NCBI GenBank assembly: GCA_005772895.1
Contig: SXIH01000064.1
Location: forward strand, 1-34,301
Reading direction: 5' to 3'
From: Bacteroidota bacterium
GTDB lineage: Bacteria > Bacteroidota > Bacteroidia > 2-12-FULL-35-15
Length of the DNA stretch: 34,301 nt
A model generated the notes under the pieces. The model ran no database searches and was not told the DNA's origin. It was given only the letters and a program-made list of their open reading frames with translations. Shown here in pieces: positions 6,746 to 15,207 of this stretch. Positions within the stretch are counted from its first letter, which is position 1. Every line of letters starts with the position of its first letter. The position numbers and the translations under genes are program-made.

Positions 6746-8107
6746 ATGTTTAAAAATTTCTGGTATAAAATAAAAAACCGTGGAGTTACTGAAAATCTTG
6801 AGTTTAACATAAAAAACAAAATTCGGATTTTTAACTCTTCCATTTTTGTAATTGGCTGCCTGTATTTATTTTACACTCTCATAGGTTTCCTCAGAGGTGA
6901 TTATCTGGCTGCTCTTTTAACTTTTACAGCCTGGGCCATAAGTGCATGCTGCTTGTATTTGATGACGATTCGTAAATACGAATGGGCATATCACATTACT
7001 GCTATATTGGGAATATTTTTTCTATTTACATTTTCACTCCTTTATGGAGAGGAAACTTTAACCTATGTATTTTTTCTTTTTCTTCCTGTTGCTGCAATTG
7101 TCCTTTTCGATAATTTAAAAATCTGTTTCTTTTATTTTATTGTCACCGTTATTGTTATCATTGGTGCAAAATTGTTTTTTCTGAATTTTGAACCTTATTA
7201 TCCTCCGCTGGAAGCAAATAAATATTTAGGCTTTTTAAATATCATTATGACTGCAGCACTTTTATATTTGGCTGTTCGTGTATTTAAATTTGAAAACCTT
7301 ATTTATTCAAAAGAGATAAATAAACAAAGAGATGAAATTGAAGAAAAGAATAAAGATATTGTAAGCAGTATCCATTATGCAAAGCGAATTCAAACTGCAC
7401 TACTTGCTTCAGATTCACTCTTAAAAAAAAATCTTCCCGAACATTTTGTTTTGTACAAACCTAAAGACATAGTAAGTGGGGATTTCTATTGGGGAGAACA
7501 GCTTGGAAATAAATTTTTATTATGTACTGGTGATTGTACCGGACATGGGGTTCCCGGAGCGTTTATGAGTCTACTTGGAGTGAGCTTTTTAAATGAAATA
7601 GTGATTGAAAGAAAAATCACACGTCCTGATTTAATTTTTAACCACTTAAGAGACGATATTATCAAAGTATTGAATCCTGCAGGAACTTTGGATGAAGGAA
7701 AAGACGGAATGGATGCTGTATTATGTAGCTTTGATTTCGAGAACAATCTATTGGAATTCGCTTGTGCAAACAACCCAATATGGATTATCAGAGGAAATGA
7801 GTGTATGGAATTTAAGCCTGACAAACAACCAATAGGTATGTATGAAGGAGAACGGAAAACATTTACTTTACAAACCTTTCAATTACAAAAAGGTGATTTA
7901 GTATATTCCTTTACTGATGGTTATGCTGATCAATTTGGTGGAGAAAAAGGAAAAAAATTCAAGTATAAAAAACTCCAAGAAATTTTGTTGCAAAATTCCA
8001 AATCTAATTTTAATGAACAACATTCTATTTTAGATAAAGTAATAGAAGAATGGAAAGGGGAATTGGATCAGGTTGATGATATTTTGATTATTGGTATTAG
8101 AATATGA
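6746..8107 (+). CDS. Six-helix membrane protein with cytoplasmic SpoIIE/PP2C-type serine phosphatase domain
   Basis: 453 residues. Six hydrophobic helices span about 31-180, a coiled coil runs about 183-215 (QRDEIEEKNKDIVSSIHYAK), and a SpoIIE-type PP2C domain fills about 230-453. Metal-binding acidic motifs are present: GDFYW (D246), TGDCTGHGVPGAF (D263), DGMDAVL, TDGYADQFGG (D391) and QVDDILIIGI. All key PP2C aspartates appear intact, so it should be active. In known systems this family dephosphorylates anti-anti-sigma (STAS) proteins in partner-switching, but no STAS or anti-sigma gene lies nearby. The N-terminal helices probably sense a membrane or envelope signal. A tandem repeat separates it from the convergent SecD-head lipoprotein gene. 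Confidence 0.92.
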   Translation: MFKNFWYKIKNRGVTENLEFNIKNKIRIFNSSIFVIGCLYLFYTLIGFLRGDYLAALLTFTAWAISACCLYLMTIRKYEWAYHITAILGIFFLFTFSLLYGEETLTYVFFLFLPVAAIVLFDNLKICFFYFIVTVIVIIGAKLFFLNFEPYYPPLEANKYLGFLNIIMTAALLYLAVRVFKFENLIYSKEINKQRDEIEEKNKDIVSSIHYAKRIQTALLASDSLLKKNLPEHFVLYKPKDIVSGDFYWGEQLGNKFLLCTGDCTGHGVPGAFMSLLGVSFLNEIVIERKITRPDLIFNHLRDDIIKVLNPAGTLDEGKDGMDAVLCSFDFENNLLEFACANNPIWIIRGNECMEFKPDKQPIGMYEGERKTFTLQTFQLQKGDLVYSFTDGYADQFGGEKGKKFKYKKLQEILLQNSKSNFNEQHSILDKVIEEWKGELDQVDDILIIGIRI

Positions 8108-8144
8108 TAGCTACTCAACCCAGAGTAAAGATGAAATATTTCCC

Positions 8145-8192
8145 AATCACCTAATCACTTAATTACTTAATTACTTTGTTACCTGATCACTT
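8145..8192. repeat. 8-bp tandem repeat, six imperfect copies
   Basis: Units in order: AATCACCT, AATCACTT, AATTACTT, AATTACTT, TGTTACCT, GATCACTT. The last unit overlaps the stop codon (complement of 8187-8189) of the SecD-head gene. It lies between two convergent genes. Confidence 0.7.
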
Positions 8193-9254
8193 CACAGGAG
8201 CAACCTCTTCCTCCGCTACAATCCTTATTGGAACAGGTAAACAACCAGCTTTCAAAACACTTGCAAAATCCTGTGCTTCTTCTTTCGTAAAATTTCCTGA
8301 AATAGATGCTAAACCTCCGGCAATTTCACTCATTACTATTGGATACGAATACACTTGATCATCAATTACTATTGCAATTGCTTTTCCTACATTATCTCTG
8401 GTTATTTTTTGCCAATCCATTCCTGCAATTCTTGTCATAGTCATTGAAATTTGTGGCGATCCTGATTGATCATCATAAATTACTTTTGCATCATCCACTA
8501 CATTTTCCCACAATGCAGCTTTACCAGAACGATTTACTTTTATGGCAACTAACTGATAAACTTTTTGTTCTTGATCCATCGGCTGCATTGTCCATAAAAA
8601 TTTAACTGAGCGACCAAATATTTTTTTTGCCGTTGGCGAATTAAGATAACCATTAACTTGTGCAGTATCTTTTGCCAATGCATAACCTACAACCGGACCT
8701 TCAGTCAATTCATAGCTACGACCATCATTTCTTAATGCAGGATTCAACAATGCAAACAAAGGATTCTGTTTTTTAATTTTAGCCAAGTTCTCTGCTTCTA
8801 TTTCTTTTGTTGATTTCTGTGCAGCAAATTGATCATCCATAGAAGCACCTTCTAAATTTGGTTTTGCTTGCTCAGCAACTGTATCTTTCAACTCAGGAAA
8901 AAGGTCTTCACTTAAATTAGTATTAAGCCTAGCAATCTTTTCATACATCTCCTTATTTTCAAACGTTTCCCAAAACTCCAACTTAGCTGAACTTTGCAAC
9001 ACTCTTCGCATACGTTGATTATCAAACTTTCCGGGCAACTCAACAATAATTCTATTCGGGGAATCTCCTATCCGGATGTTTGGTTTTATAACACCAAATA
9101 AATCAATTCGCTGAGCTAGGATTAGCATTATTCTTTCCATCTGCATTTTATCTGCATCTTTTGCTTCCAAAACAACACGTGTTCCGCCATCTTTTTCAAA
9201 AGAAGGATTACAACTAAAAAGGAAAATAATTGAGAGAAGAAATAAATTTTTCAT
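8187..9254 (-). CDS. Lipoprotein equivalent to the periplasmic P1 head of SecD, without membrane domain
   Basis: A 355-residue protein starting with a lipoprotein signal peptide (MKNLFLLSIIFLFSC, lipid Cys at 15). The mature part reads like the first periplasmic domain of Bacteroidota SecD: GGTRVVLEAKD; LAQRIDLFGVIKPNIRIG; RIIVELPG; SAKLEFWETFE; then GKAIAIVIDDQVYSYPIV and a conserved ISGNFTKEEAQDFASVLKAG. It ends at the residue region (VPIRIVAEEEVAP) where SecD would enter its second transmembrane helix; the five-helix channel part and SecF are absent. True SecDF uses proton flow to help export proteins late in Sec translocation. A membrane-tethered head alone cannot do that, so a chaperone-like or assembly role is an inference. 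A TATATTTG box lies in its 43-bp upstream gap. Confidence 0.85.
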   Translation of the reverse strand: MKNLFLLSIIFLFSCNPSFEKDGGTRVVLEAKDADKMQMERIMLILAQRIDLFGVIKPNIRIGDSPNRIIVELPGKFDNQRMRRVLQSSAKLEFWETFENKEMYEKIARLNTNLSEDLFPELKDTVAEQAKPNLEGASMDDQFAAQKSTKEIEAENLAKIKKQNPLFALLNPALRNDGRSYELTEGPVVGYALAKDTAQVNGYLNSPTAKKIFGRSVKFLWTMQPMDQEQKVYQLVAIKVNRSGKAALWENVVDDAKVIYDDQSGSPQISMTMTRIAGMDWQKITRDNVGKAIAIVIDDQVYSYPIVMSEIAGGLASISGNFTKEEAQDFASVLKAGCLPVPIRIVAEEEVAPVK

Positions 9255-9271
9255 ATTTAGAATATTTATTC

Positions 9272-9279
9272 AAATATAG
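9272..9279 (-). promoter_or_regulatory. Candidate -7 element of the SecD-head gene
   Basis: The minus strand reads TATATTTG, a perfect TAnnTTTG match 17 bp before the start codon and inside the short gap after the upstream gene. No TTTG is found at 19-20 bp spacing. Confidence 0.4.
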
Positions 9280-9297
9280 AGAAATTGAGGAATTTCA

Positions 9298-10383
9298 TTA
9301 CCTACCAAAAACATAAAAACAATTTAACCTCATGTAAAACAAGGTTCTCTCCGATTTCACATTTTCTTTAAAATCTGTTTCGGTTGCGCTTAAATAAGTT
9401 TCTTCATCATTATTCATCATCCTAAGACCAACGTTCATACTACAGTCGACTCCAAATCCGGTTTGTTCTGCATATTTTCTTACTCCAATTCCTAAACCCG
9501 GTTCATTAAATGTCCCTTTTGATTTTGATTCTAAAAATGTCATGTCTCTGTTTCCAAAATCATATTCTGCATATTTATTGTACCACATTTTATAGTCTCC
9601 TATTTTATCGTACACGTTCACATACAGATCAAATTCATGTTTTGGAAATTCCCAAAAAGTATATTTATAATCTGCAAGGAAATATGTTCTCAGTTCATAC
9701 TGACTGTACATTCCAACATCATCACTATTATCTTCTTCATAGCGCCACCTGAACCATGTATAATCCACACCCAAACTATGTTTATTAAAACTGAATTCTG
9801 TTCCTATCGAATAAGTCAGAAAATACACATCTTCGATAATGAAAAAGCTGGCCACTTTTCCCCTTAGTGCAAATGAAAACCCTTCCTTTTCTGCCAATAG
9901 ATCAACAATGGACGAATCCCAGGCAGAAGTAGCAATAGCGTTTCTTCTAAAAATGGAATCTTGTATCTTTTGAGCTTTTGTAAGTTCTTGTGGCTCGAAG
10001 GCTACCTTCTTTTTTACCAATCCGTAATTCTTAAAAGTGGAATCTTTTCCACTCTTCGACCAATTAATCCACATTCCGGTTTTTGCATCATTGTAATAAT
10101 AGCCTTCACTTTCTTTTTTTCCGCTTGGATAATAGTAGGTGCATTTCCCATACATATTAGTAGGTTCTATAGTGGTAGTAAATCCAACCATTTGGGGGAT
10201 ATTTGTTTTTATATAGGTATCTTTTATCAAATAACCACCACCTTCTTGTACCTCTGCAATCCTATAAAACGAGGCGTTAGATTTCGAACAAACTTTCCAG
10301 TCGATGTCAAAAAAAAGAGTATCGTATTGAGCAAGGGAAATGCTTGATATAAAAAGTAAAGGAAAGAGCAGCAGGTTTTTCAT
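9298..10383 (-). CDS. Exported protein with MORN-like N-terminus and probable outer-membrane beta-barrel C-terminus
   Basis: 361 residues from the ATG at 10381-10383, chosen because it begins a good signal peptide (MKNLLLFPLLFISSISLAQ); the open frame runs 20 codons further but those residues are polar. Residues about 75-115 resemble one MORN-type unit (YPSGKKESEGYYYNDAKTGM). From about 170 onward the sequence has alternating strands with many aromatics, and it ends with MRLNCFYVFGR, like a terminal barrel strand. No named family is recognised. It is divergent from the transglutaminase-like gene, across 220 bp in which I see no strong promoter. Confidence 0.7.
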   Translation of the reverse strand: MKNLLLFPLLFISSISLAQYDTLFFDIDWKVCSKSNASFYRIAEVQEGGGYLIKDTYIKTNIPQMVGFTTTIEPTNMYGKCTYYYPSGKKESEGYYYNDAKTGMWINWSKSGKDSTFKNYGLVKKKVAFEPQELTKAQKIQDSIFRRNAIATSAWDSSIVDLLAEKEGFSFALRGKVASFFIIEDVYFLTYSIGTEFSFNKHSLGVDYTWFRWRYEEDNSDDVGMYSQYELRTYFLADYKYTFWEFPKHEFDLYVNVYDKIGDYKMWYNKYAEYDFGNRDMTFLESKSKGTFNEPGLGIGVRKYAEQTGFGVDCSMNVGLRMMNNDEETYLSATETDFKENVKSERTLFYMRLNCFYVFGR

Positions 10384-10603
10384 CCGATACAAATTATATT
10401 TTATAATCTTAATAAAAACATGAGACAAAATTTGAGTGGACATTAAACCGAAAATACAAAAAAGTATTCAATACCTCAAAAAATGACTCATTTGCCTCAA
10501 ACCCTTATGGGAATTGCTACGTATAAGCAGGAAATGGCACACTATATGGAAAGACTGTATAATAAACAAAGAACATCCCTCGTTATATACAAAGTTCAAT
10601 CTC

Positions 10604-11407
10604 ATGAAAAGGTTCATCCTTATCAGCGCATTCATTGGTACAACATCAATAAGCGCGCAAAACATCGACAGTTTAGTTTATGCTGACCAAGATACCGTTG
10701 GTTTAGCAAAAAGCATTGCCCAAGAAGAAGCTGCATGGCGCTGGACAGATACTTTATACGATGCTGATTTTTCCAAAATAGATAATTACTCTCTTAATCT
10801 GACCAAAAAATACAGAAACATTCCTGCCCTTGCCAAAGCTCTTACCGATCCTTATGAAAAAGAAGAAGAAAAAGTAAGAAGCATTTTTATGTGGGTTGTA
10901 CACAACTTAGCGTATGACGAAATTGAGCTGGAAAGAAACAGAAAACATAAAGGCAAATACAACATTTATATTTCGAACAGAGATAGCGAAGCTGATATAA
11001 CAAAAAAATATCAGAAACACTATTATAAATATGCAACTAAAGTATTGAGAAAAAGAAGAGGAATTTGCGAAGGCTATTCTACATTGTTTTATGAACTATG
11101 CAAAGCATCAGGCATAGAATGTGAAATGGTAAACGGTTATGCCGACTATGATGTAAAAGTGGTGGAAAATTATAAAAAAAGAAATGTTTGTCCCACAATG
11201 CACTCCTGGAACAAAGTGCAAATAAACGGAGAGTGGTTATTTATTGATGTTACCTGGGCCAATAGAAATGTGTACAACGGAAAAAGATATGAATCGGAAT
11301 ATTACAGTCCTTTATATTATTTAGTAACTGAAGACAGGTTGTATGAAACGCATATAGAAAATAAAGCAAGAAGTCAGAAGAGAAATGAGTTGGTTGGGAA
11401 TTATTAA
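10604..11407 (+). CDS. Secreted transglutaminase-like (papain-fold) protein
   Basis: 267 residues from ATG 10604. The signal peptide (MKRFILISAFIGTTSISAQ) fixes this start over the longer frame. The transglutaminase-core domain spans about 80-225 with an intact triad: Cys155 in RRGICEGYS, His200 in MHSWNKV and Asp215 in FIDVTWA. Bacterial members act as cysteine proteases, peptidases or cross-linkers; the substrate here is unknown. The preceding segment VRSIFMWVVHNLAYDEI is the usual helix of this fold. It is convergent with the phosphatase gene, only 7 bp apart, with no visible terminator. Confidence 0.9.
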   Translation: MKRFILISAFIGTTSISAQNIDSLVYADQDTVGLAKSIAQEEAAWRWTDTLYDADFSKIDNYSLNLTKKYRNIPALAKALTDPYEKEEEKVRSIFMWVVHNLAYDEIELERNRKHKGKYNIYISNRDSEADITKKYQKHYYKYATKVLRKRRGICEGYSTLFYELCKASGIECEMVNGYADYDVKVVENYKKRNVCPTMHSWNKVQINGEWLFIDVTWANRNVYNGKRYESEYYSPLYYLVTEDRLYETHIENKARSQKRNELVGNY

Positions 11408-11414
11408 TGTTACG

Positions 11415-13568
11415 TTAAAATTTTATTCCTACAACACAAACATCATCAATTTGTTCGAGTTTACCTTTCCACTTTTCAAACGCTTCATCAATTATTCTCT
11501 TTTGGTCTTCCATTGTTTTATCTTGTATACTCAACAACAATTCTTTCAAAGCTTTAGCTTTAAACTTTTTGCCTTTCCCTCCTCCAAACTGATCTACATA
11601 ACCATCTGAAAAAACATAAATAGCATCACCATGCTCTAAATTAAAAGCACGAGTTGTAAAAGGTTCAATTTCTCTGGTTTTACCAATTGGTTGTTTATCC
11701 GCTTTAATTTCAATTACCTCTCCGTTTCTAATAATCCACAAAGGATTATTTGCTCCTGCAAACTGCAATTTTCCACTTGCCAAACTACATAATGCTATAT
11801 CCATTCCATCCTTTACTTCTTCTTCTGATTTTTCAAATTCTTCAATAACTATTTCTCTTGTTCTATCTAATATTTGTCCGGGATCAGTAAGCCCATGTTC
11901 TCTCACACTTCTGTTCAAGCCATTATTACATATTACAGAAACCATTGCACCTGGAACTCCATGACCCGTACAGTCGGCTACTGCAAATAATATTTTTCCA
12001 TTTTTATACTCCAACCAATAAAAATCTCCTGCAACAATATCTTTAGGTTTATATAAAATAAAAGAATTTGGTAGATATTCCTTAAATAACTTAGTAGGCG
12101 GCAATATAGCTGATTGAATTCTTTTAGCGTAATTAATCGAATCAGTTATTTCACGATTTTTTTCTTCTAATACTTGATGAGCAACTTCAATTATTCCTTT
12201 TTGTTTTCTTGTTACTTTTAATCTATTAAAGACAACAATTAAAAAAACTCCCACCAAACCTAATGTGCCAGCAGTGAAATAGGTAATAATACTTTGTTTA
12301 GCTTTTGCTTCTTTTTCAATTGTTAACTGATTTTGGTGTTCTGCTTCACTAATAGCTCGAACTTTTTCAAATTCATATTTTGTCTGTTGTCGGATTGCCG
12401 CCCTCTGTGTTTCTTCATTATTTAAACTATCTTTCATTTGAACAGAAAGTCTATGCATTTTTAATGCTTTTAATCCATCACCTTGCGCTTCATATATATT
12501 ACAAAGCAAATTTGCATGTCTGTTAATTGCCACTGGCATGCTAATTTCATTTGCCATACTCAATCCTGTTTCAGCCATTTCCTGTGCCGTTTTTAGATTT
12601 CCATTTCGCAAATAAATTTCACCCATATCATGGTAAGAAAATACGAGTCCTGCTTTATCACCCAATTCTTTTCTCAATAACATACTTTTTTGACAATACT
12701 CCATGGCTAATTTAAAATCGCCTTGATCCTGATAGGATTGACCAATATTATTTAACGATTCAGCAATTCCTTTTTTATCGCCAATTTTTTCTCTTATTTC
12801 TAAACTTTTTCTGAAACAATCCATCGCTAATGGAAAATCTCCTTTGCTCTTATAAAGTGTTCCGATATTGTTACATAATTGTGAAATTCCTTGTTTAAAA
12901 TTTAATTCTTCATACAAAGCCAAGCTTTTTTTGTAGTAATATAAAGCCGGTGAAATATCACCTTGCTCTTTATGAATAATACCAATACTTTCATAAACTA
13001 CTGCTTTCCCCTTTTTATCTCCAAGCTCTTCTTTTACTTTCAAACTCTTTTCATAATACTCCATTGCCAATGGAATATTTCCTTGTCGGTAATAGAATAT
13101 TCCGAGATTGCTTAGTCCGTCAGACACTCCAATTCTATCATTTAATTCTTCTTTTAATTTTAAACTTGTTTGAAAATTATTGAGACCTAAAGTAGTTTTT
13201 CCATGAAGAACATGAATAACTCCGATATTATTAAAAGCATTAGCTAATGTGATTTTTAAACTGGTAAGCTCTTTGAGATTTAATTTCTTTTGAACAACTT
13301 TTTTGATGAGATCAACCTGATAAAACTGATATTTTTCCCAAGTTTCATCCACCATAATCTCACAGATGGCTGTAAGAGCATTTATTTTACTAGTATCATT
13401 ATCAGAAGAATGAAAAAGCTTTAAACAATCTTCTAAAAGTGCACTGTCGCTTTCTGCAAGCTTATCCAAATGGAGACTATCAACTAAATAATAATCCTTT
13501 GGGGCAAAAGTTTGTGCAACTCCACCGAAAGAAAACAGGAAGAATAATATGTAAAGGAGTAGTTTGAT
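11415..13568 (-). CDS. Exported TPR sensor with membrane helix and SpoIIE/PP2C phosphatase domain
   Basis: About 717 residues if started at an ATC codon (complement of 13566-13568). Before the first conventional in-frame start, TTG at 13469, the frame stays open for 33 codons and encodes a good signal peptide (KLLLYILFFLFSFGGVAQ); an in-frame TAG precedes it. Order: signal peptide, some eight TPRs in 40-residue periods (units such as GIFYYRQGNIPLAMEYYEKS), helical region, one TM helix (FTAGTLGLVGVFLIVVF), coiled coil with the shared DSINYAKRIQSAIL helix, and a SpoIIE phosphatase domain with GDFYW, ADCTGHGVPGAM, DGMDIALC, SDGYVDQFGG and QIDDVCVVG, all apparently catalytic. It likely reports a periplasmic cue to a phosphorylated STAS-type partner, not encoded here. 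The start codon is uncertain. Confidence 0.88.
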   Translation of the reverse strand: MKLLLYILFFLFSFGGVAQTFAPKDYYLVDSLHLDKLAESDSALLEDCLKLFHSSDNDTSKINALTAICEIMVDETWEKYQFYQVDLIKKVVQKKLNLKELTSLKITLANAFNNIGVIHVLHGKTTLGLNNFQTSLKLKEELNDRIGVSDGLSNLGIFYYRQGNIPLAMEYYEKSLKVKEELGDKKGKAVVYESIGIIHKEQGDISPALYYYKKSLALYEELNFKQGISQLCNNIGTLYKSKGDFPLAMDCFRKSLEIREKIGDKKGIAESLNNIGQSYQDQGDFKLAMEYCQKSMLLRKELGDKAGLVFSYHDMGEIYLRNGNLKTAQEMAETGLSMANEISMPVAINRHANLLCNIYEAQGDGLKALKMHRLSVQMKDSLNNEETQRAAIRQQTKYEFEKVRAISEAEHQNQLTIEKEAKAKQSIITYFTAGTLGLVGVFLIVVFNRLKVTRKQKGIIEVAHQVLEEKNREITDSINYAKRIQSAILPPTKLFKEYLPNSFILYKPKDIVAGDFYWLEYKNGKILFAVADCTGHGVPGAMVSVICNNGLNRSVREHGLTDPGQILDRTREIVIEEFEKSEEEVKDGMDIALCSLASGKLQFAGANNPLWIIRNGEVIEIKADKQPIGKTREIEPFTTRAFNLEHGDAIYVFSDGYVDQFGGGKGKKFKAKALKELLLSIQDKTMEDQKRIIDEAFEKWKGKLEQIDDVCVVGIKF

Positions 13569-13572
13569 ATTC

Positions 13573-13608
13573 TAAATATAGAAATAATAAACAACATATC
13601 TATATTTA
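13573..13608. repeat. 10-bp inverted repeat before the TPR-phosphatase gene
   Basis: TAAATATAGA (13573-13582) and TCTATATTTA (13599-13608) are exact reverse complements with a 16-bp spacer, 5 bp before the proposed start. On the minus strand the downstream arm contains TATATTTA, a one-mismatch -7 box, so a bound regulator could cover the promoter. A weak terminator for the upstream gene is the alternative. Confidence 0.5.
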
Positions 13609-13654
13609 AAATGAACTAGATTTGGAGGGAAGTTAAAATATTGGAGCAACTATA

Positions 13655-15187
13655 CTATAAAATCCCTTTAGGAATCATCTTCATTACCCCTGTTTTCAAA
13701 TTCTTCTTTATTCCAGCTTCATTATCGGGATTAAAGTTATAGGTGGTTTCCCAACAGTTCTCTGGTTTCAGCTCTTCTTCCATTCCTTTAAGAACACCTT
13801 TTGTAATTTCAGGAGAATAAATAATAGTGACACATTCCGTATTCAAATTTGCAGAACGTGGATCTAAATTAAATGTTCCTATCACTGTTATTTCTCCATC
13901 TATCACCATTGATTTTGCATGCAATCCAAAAATGGGTGTGAAATCTATTTTCTTTTGCAGTGTTCCTGTCATAATACTTTTACGAATTGCTGCATCAGGC
14001 TTGTATTCAAATACCCTAACTCCAGTTTTCAAAAGTTCCATTCTGTCGCGCTGATATCCGCTAAATGCTTCCACATTATCAGTTGAAGATAAACTATTTG
14101 TCATTATTTTAATCTCTACTCCACGAGCTGTTGCCTCTTTGAAAAGGTTTTTTCCTAAATTGGTTGTTATCAAGTAAGGAGTTTGAATAACAATGGAATG
14201 CTTTGCATTTTTAACTAATTCCATTAAAGCATTGGTGGTTGCTCCGCCTCCTTCCAATCCTTGAGTACCATCATTCTTTCCAGGCAAATCGCTTACAAAA
14301 TTTACACTGTCCACCCATTGTAATCTTCCTGACTTTTGTATTGCTTCAAATGTTTGTGGAATGTTTTTTATTTCATTTCGAACTTGTGGCCAAAAATTAT
14401 TTGAATCACAGGCATACTCATGAAGCACTTTAAATTGCTCTGAAGTTTTTAATTTGTATTTTGTAGCATCTATAATCGACAAAACATCTTTACAAATTCC
14501 ACTGTTCCAAAATTGTTCAAAAGAGCTTGCTACATTCTTTACCACTCCGCCAATTAACAAGACATCTCTGTCACGAAAATTATATTCATGATCAAAATCA
14601 AAATATTCATCTGCTATATTCCTTCCACCTGTAATTACCACTTTACCATCAACAGTAAATGTTTTGTTGTGCATTCGTTGATTAGCACCCCTGAAATTAG
14701 CATCTAGACTCCCTATTTTTTCCAAAACATTTTTACCAATATTAATACTTGGATTGTAAATTTTAATAGAAATATTTTCGTGTGAATCTAAAGTCAACAA
14801 TTGTTCTTCATCTGCTTCAACCATAATATCGTCAATGAGTATTCTCACTTTCACACCTCTGTCGGCAGCACGAACCAAATAATCAACTGCAATTAATCCT
14901 ACATTATCGGTCGAAAAAATAAAATACTGAACATCTATTGTTGATTGAGCATTTTCACAAAGCCAGGCACGTGCAATCATAGAACCACCACCATCTTCTA
15001 AAGTACATACACCTGTTTTGTTTTTATAAAAATTAGTGAGAGAATCAGTAGCTGTAAGGCCAATTTGTTTTTCGCAATGAATACTAGAACAGAAGTCGGT
15101 TGGTTTTAGAATTGTTTGTTGTTTTGTTTCTGTAGAACAGGAAGAAACAATTAGAGTCAATATGAAGATTTTGAGGAGTTTTTTCAT
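13655..15187 (-). CDS. Phospholipase D-family lipoprotein (cardiolipin-synthase/ClsC-like)
   Basis: 510 residues with a lipobox signal (LIVSSC, lipid Cys17), so probably anchored in an envelope membrane facing the periplasm. Two HKD catalytic motifs are complete: H173-N-K175 to D180 (HNKTFTVDGK) and H423-A-K425 to D430 (HAKSMVIDGE). Each is followed by the usual Gly/Asn-rich strand (GGRNIADEYF; GTFNLDPRSANLNTE). Two-HKD enzymes of this size include ClsC/YmdC-type cardiolipin synthases and other phosphatidyltransferases or phospholipases; the lipoprotein anchor differs from membrane-spanning Cls. It starts 20 bp after the stop of the CREST gene on the same strand, so it is likely the last gene of the yiaA operon. 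The exact lipid substrate is unknown. Confidence 0.92.
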   Translation of the reverse strand: MKKLLKIFILTLIVSSCSTETKQQTILKPTDFCSSIHCEKQIGLTATDSLTNFYKNKTGVCTLEDGGGSMIARAWLCENAQSTIDVQYFIFSTDNVGLIAVDYLVRAADRGVKVRILIDDIMVEADEEQLLTLDSHENISIKIYNPSINIGKNVLEKIGSLDANFRGANQRMHNKTFTVDGKVVITGGRNIADEYFDFDHEYNFRDRDVLLIGGVVKNVASSFEQFWNSGICKDVLSIIDATKYKLKTSEQFKVLHEYACDSNNFWPQVRNEIKNIPQTFEAIQKSGRLQWVDSVNFVSDLPGKNDGTQGLEGGGATTNALMELVKNAKHSIVIQTPYLITTNLGKNLFKEATARGVEIKIMTNSLSSTDNVEAFSGYQRDRMELLKTGVRVFEYKPDAAIRKSIMTGTLQKKIDFTPIFGLHAKSMVIDGEITVIGTFNLDPRSANLNTECVTIIYSPEITKGVLKGMEEELKPENCWETTYNFNPDNEAGIKKNLKTGVMKMIPKGIL

Positions 15188-15207
15188 GGGTCATAAAGAT
15201 ATTGAAT

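Noticed and set aside
10384..10443. Extended start of the MORN/barrel protein
   Set aside because: The extra 20 residues precede a complete signal peptide; ATG 10383 is the better start.
10514..10603. Extended start of the transglutaminase-like protein
   Set aside because: Thirty polar residues would precede the signal peptide beginning at ATG 10604.
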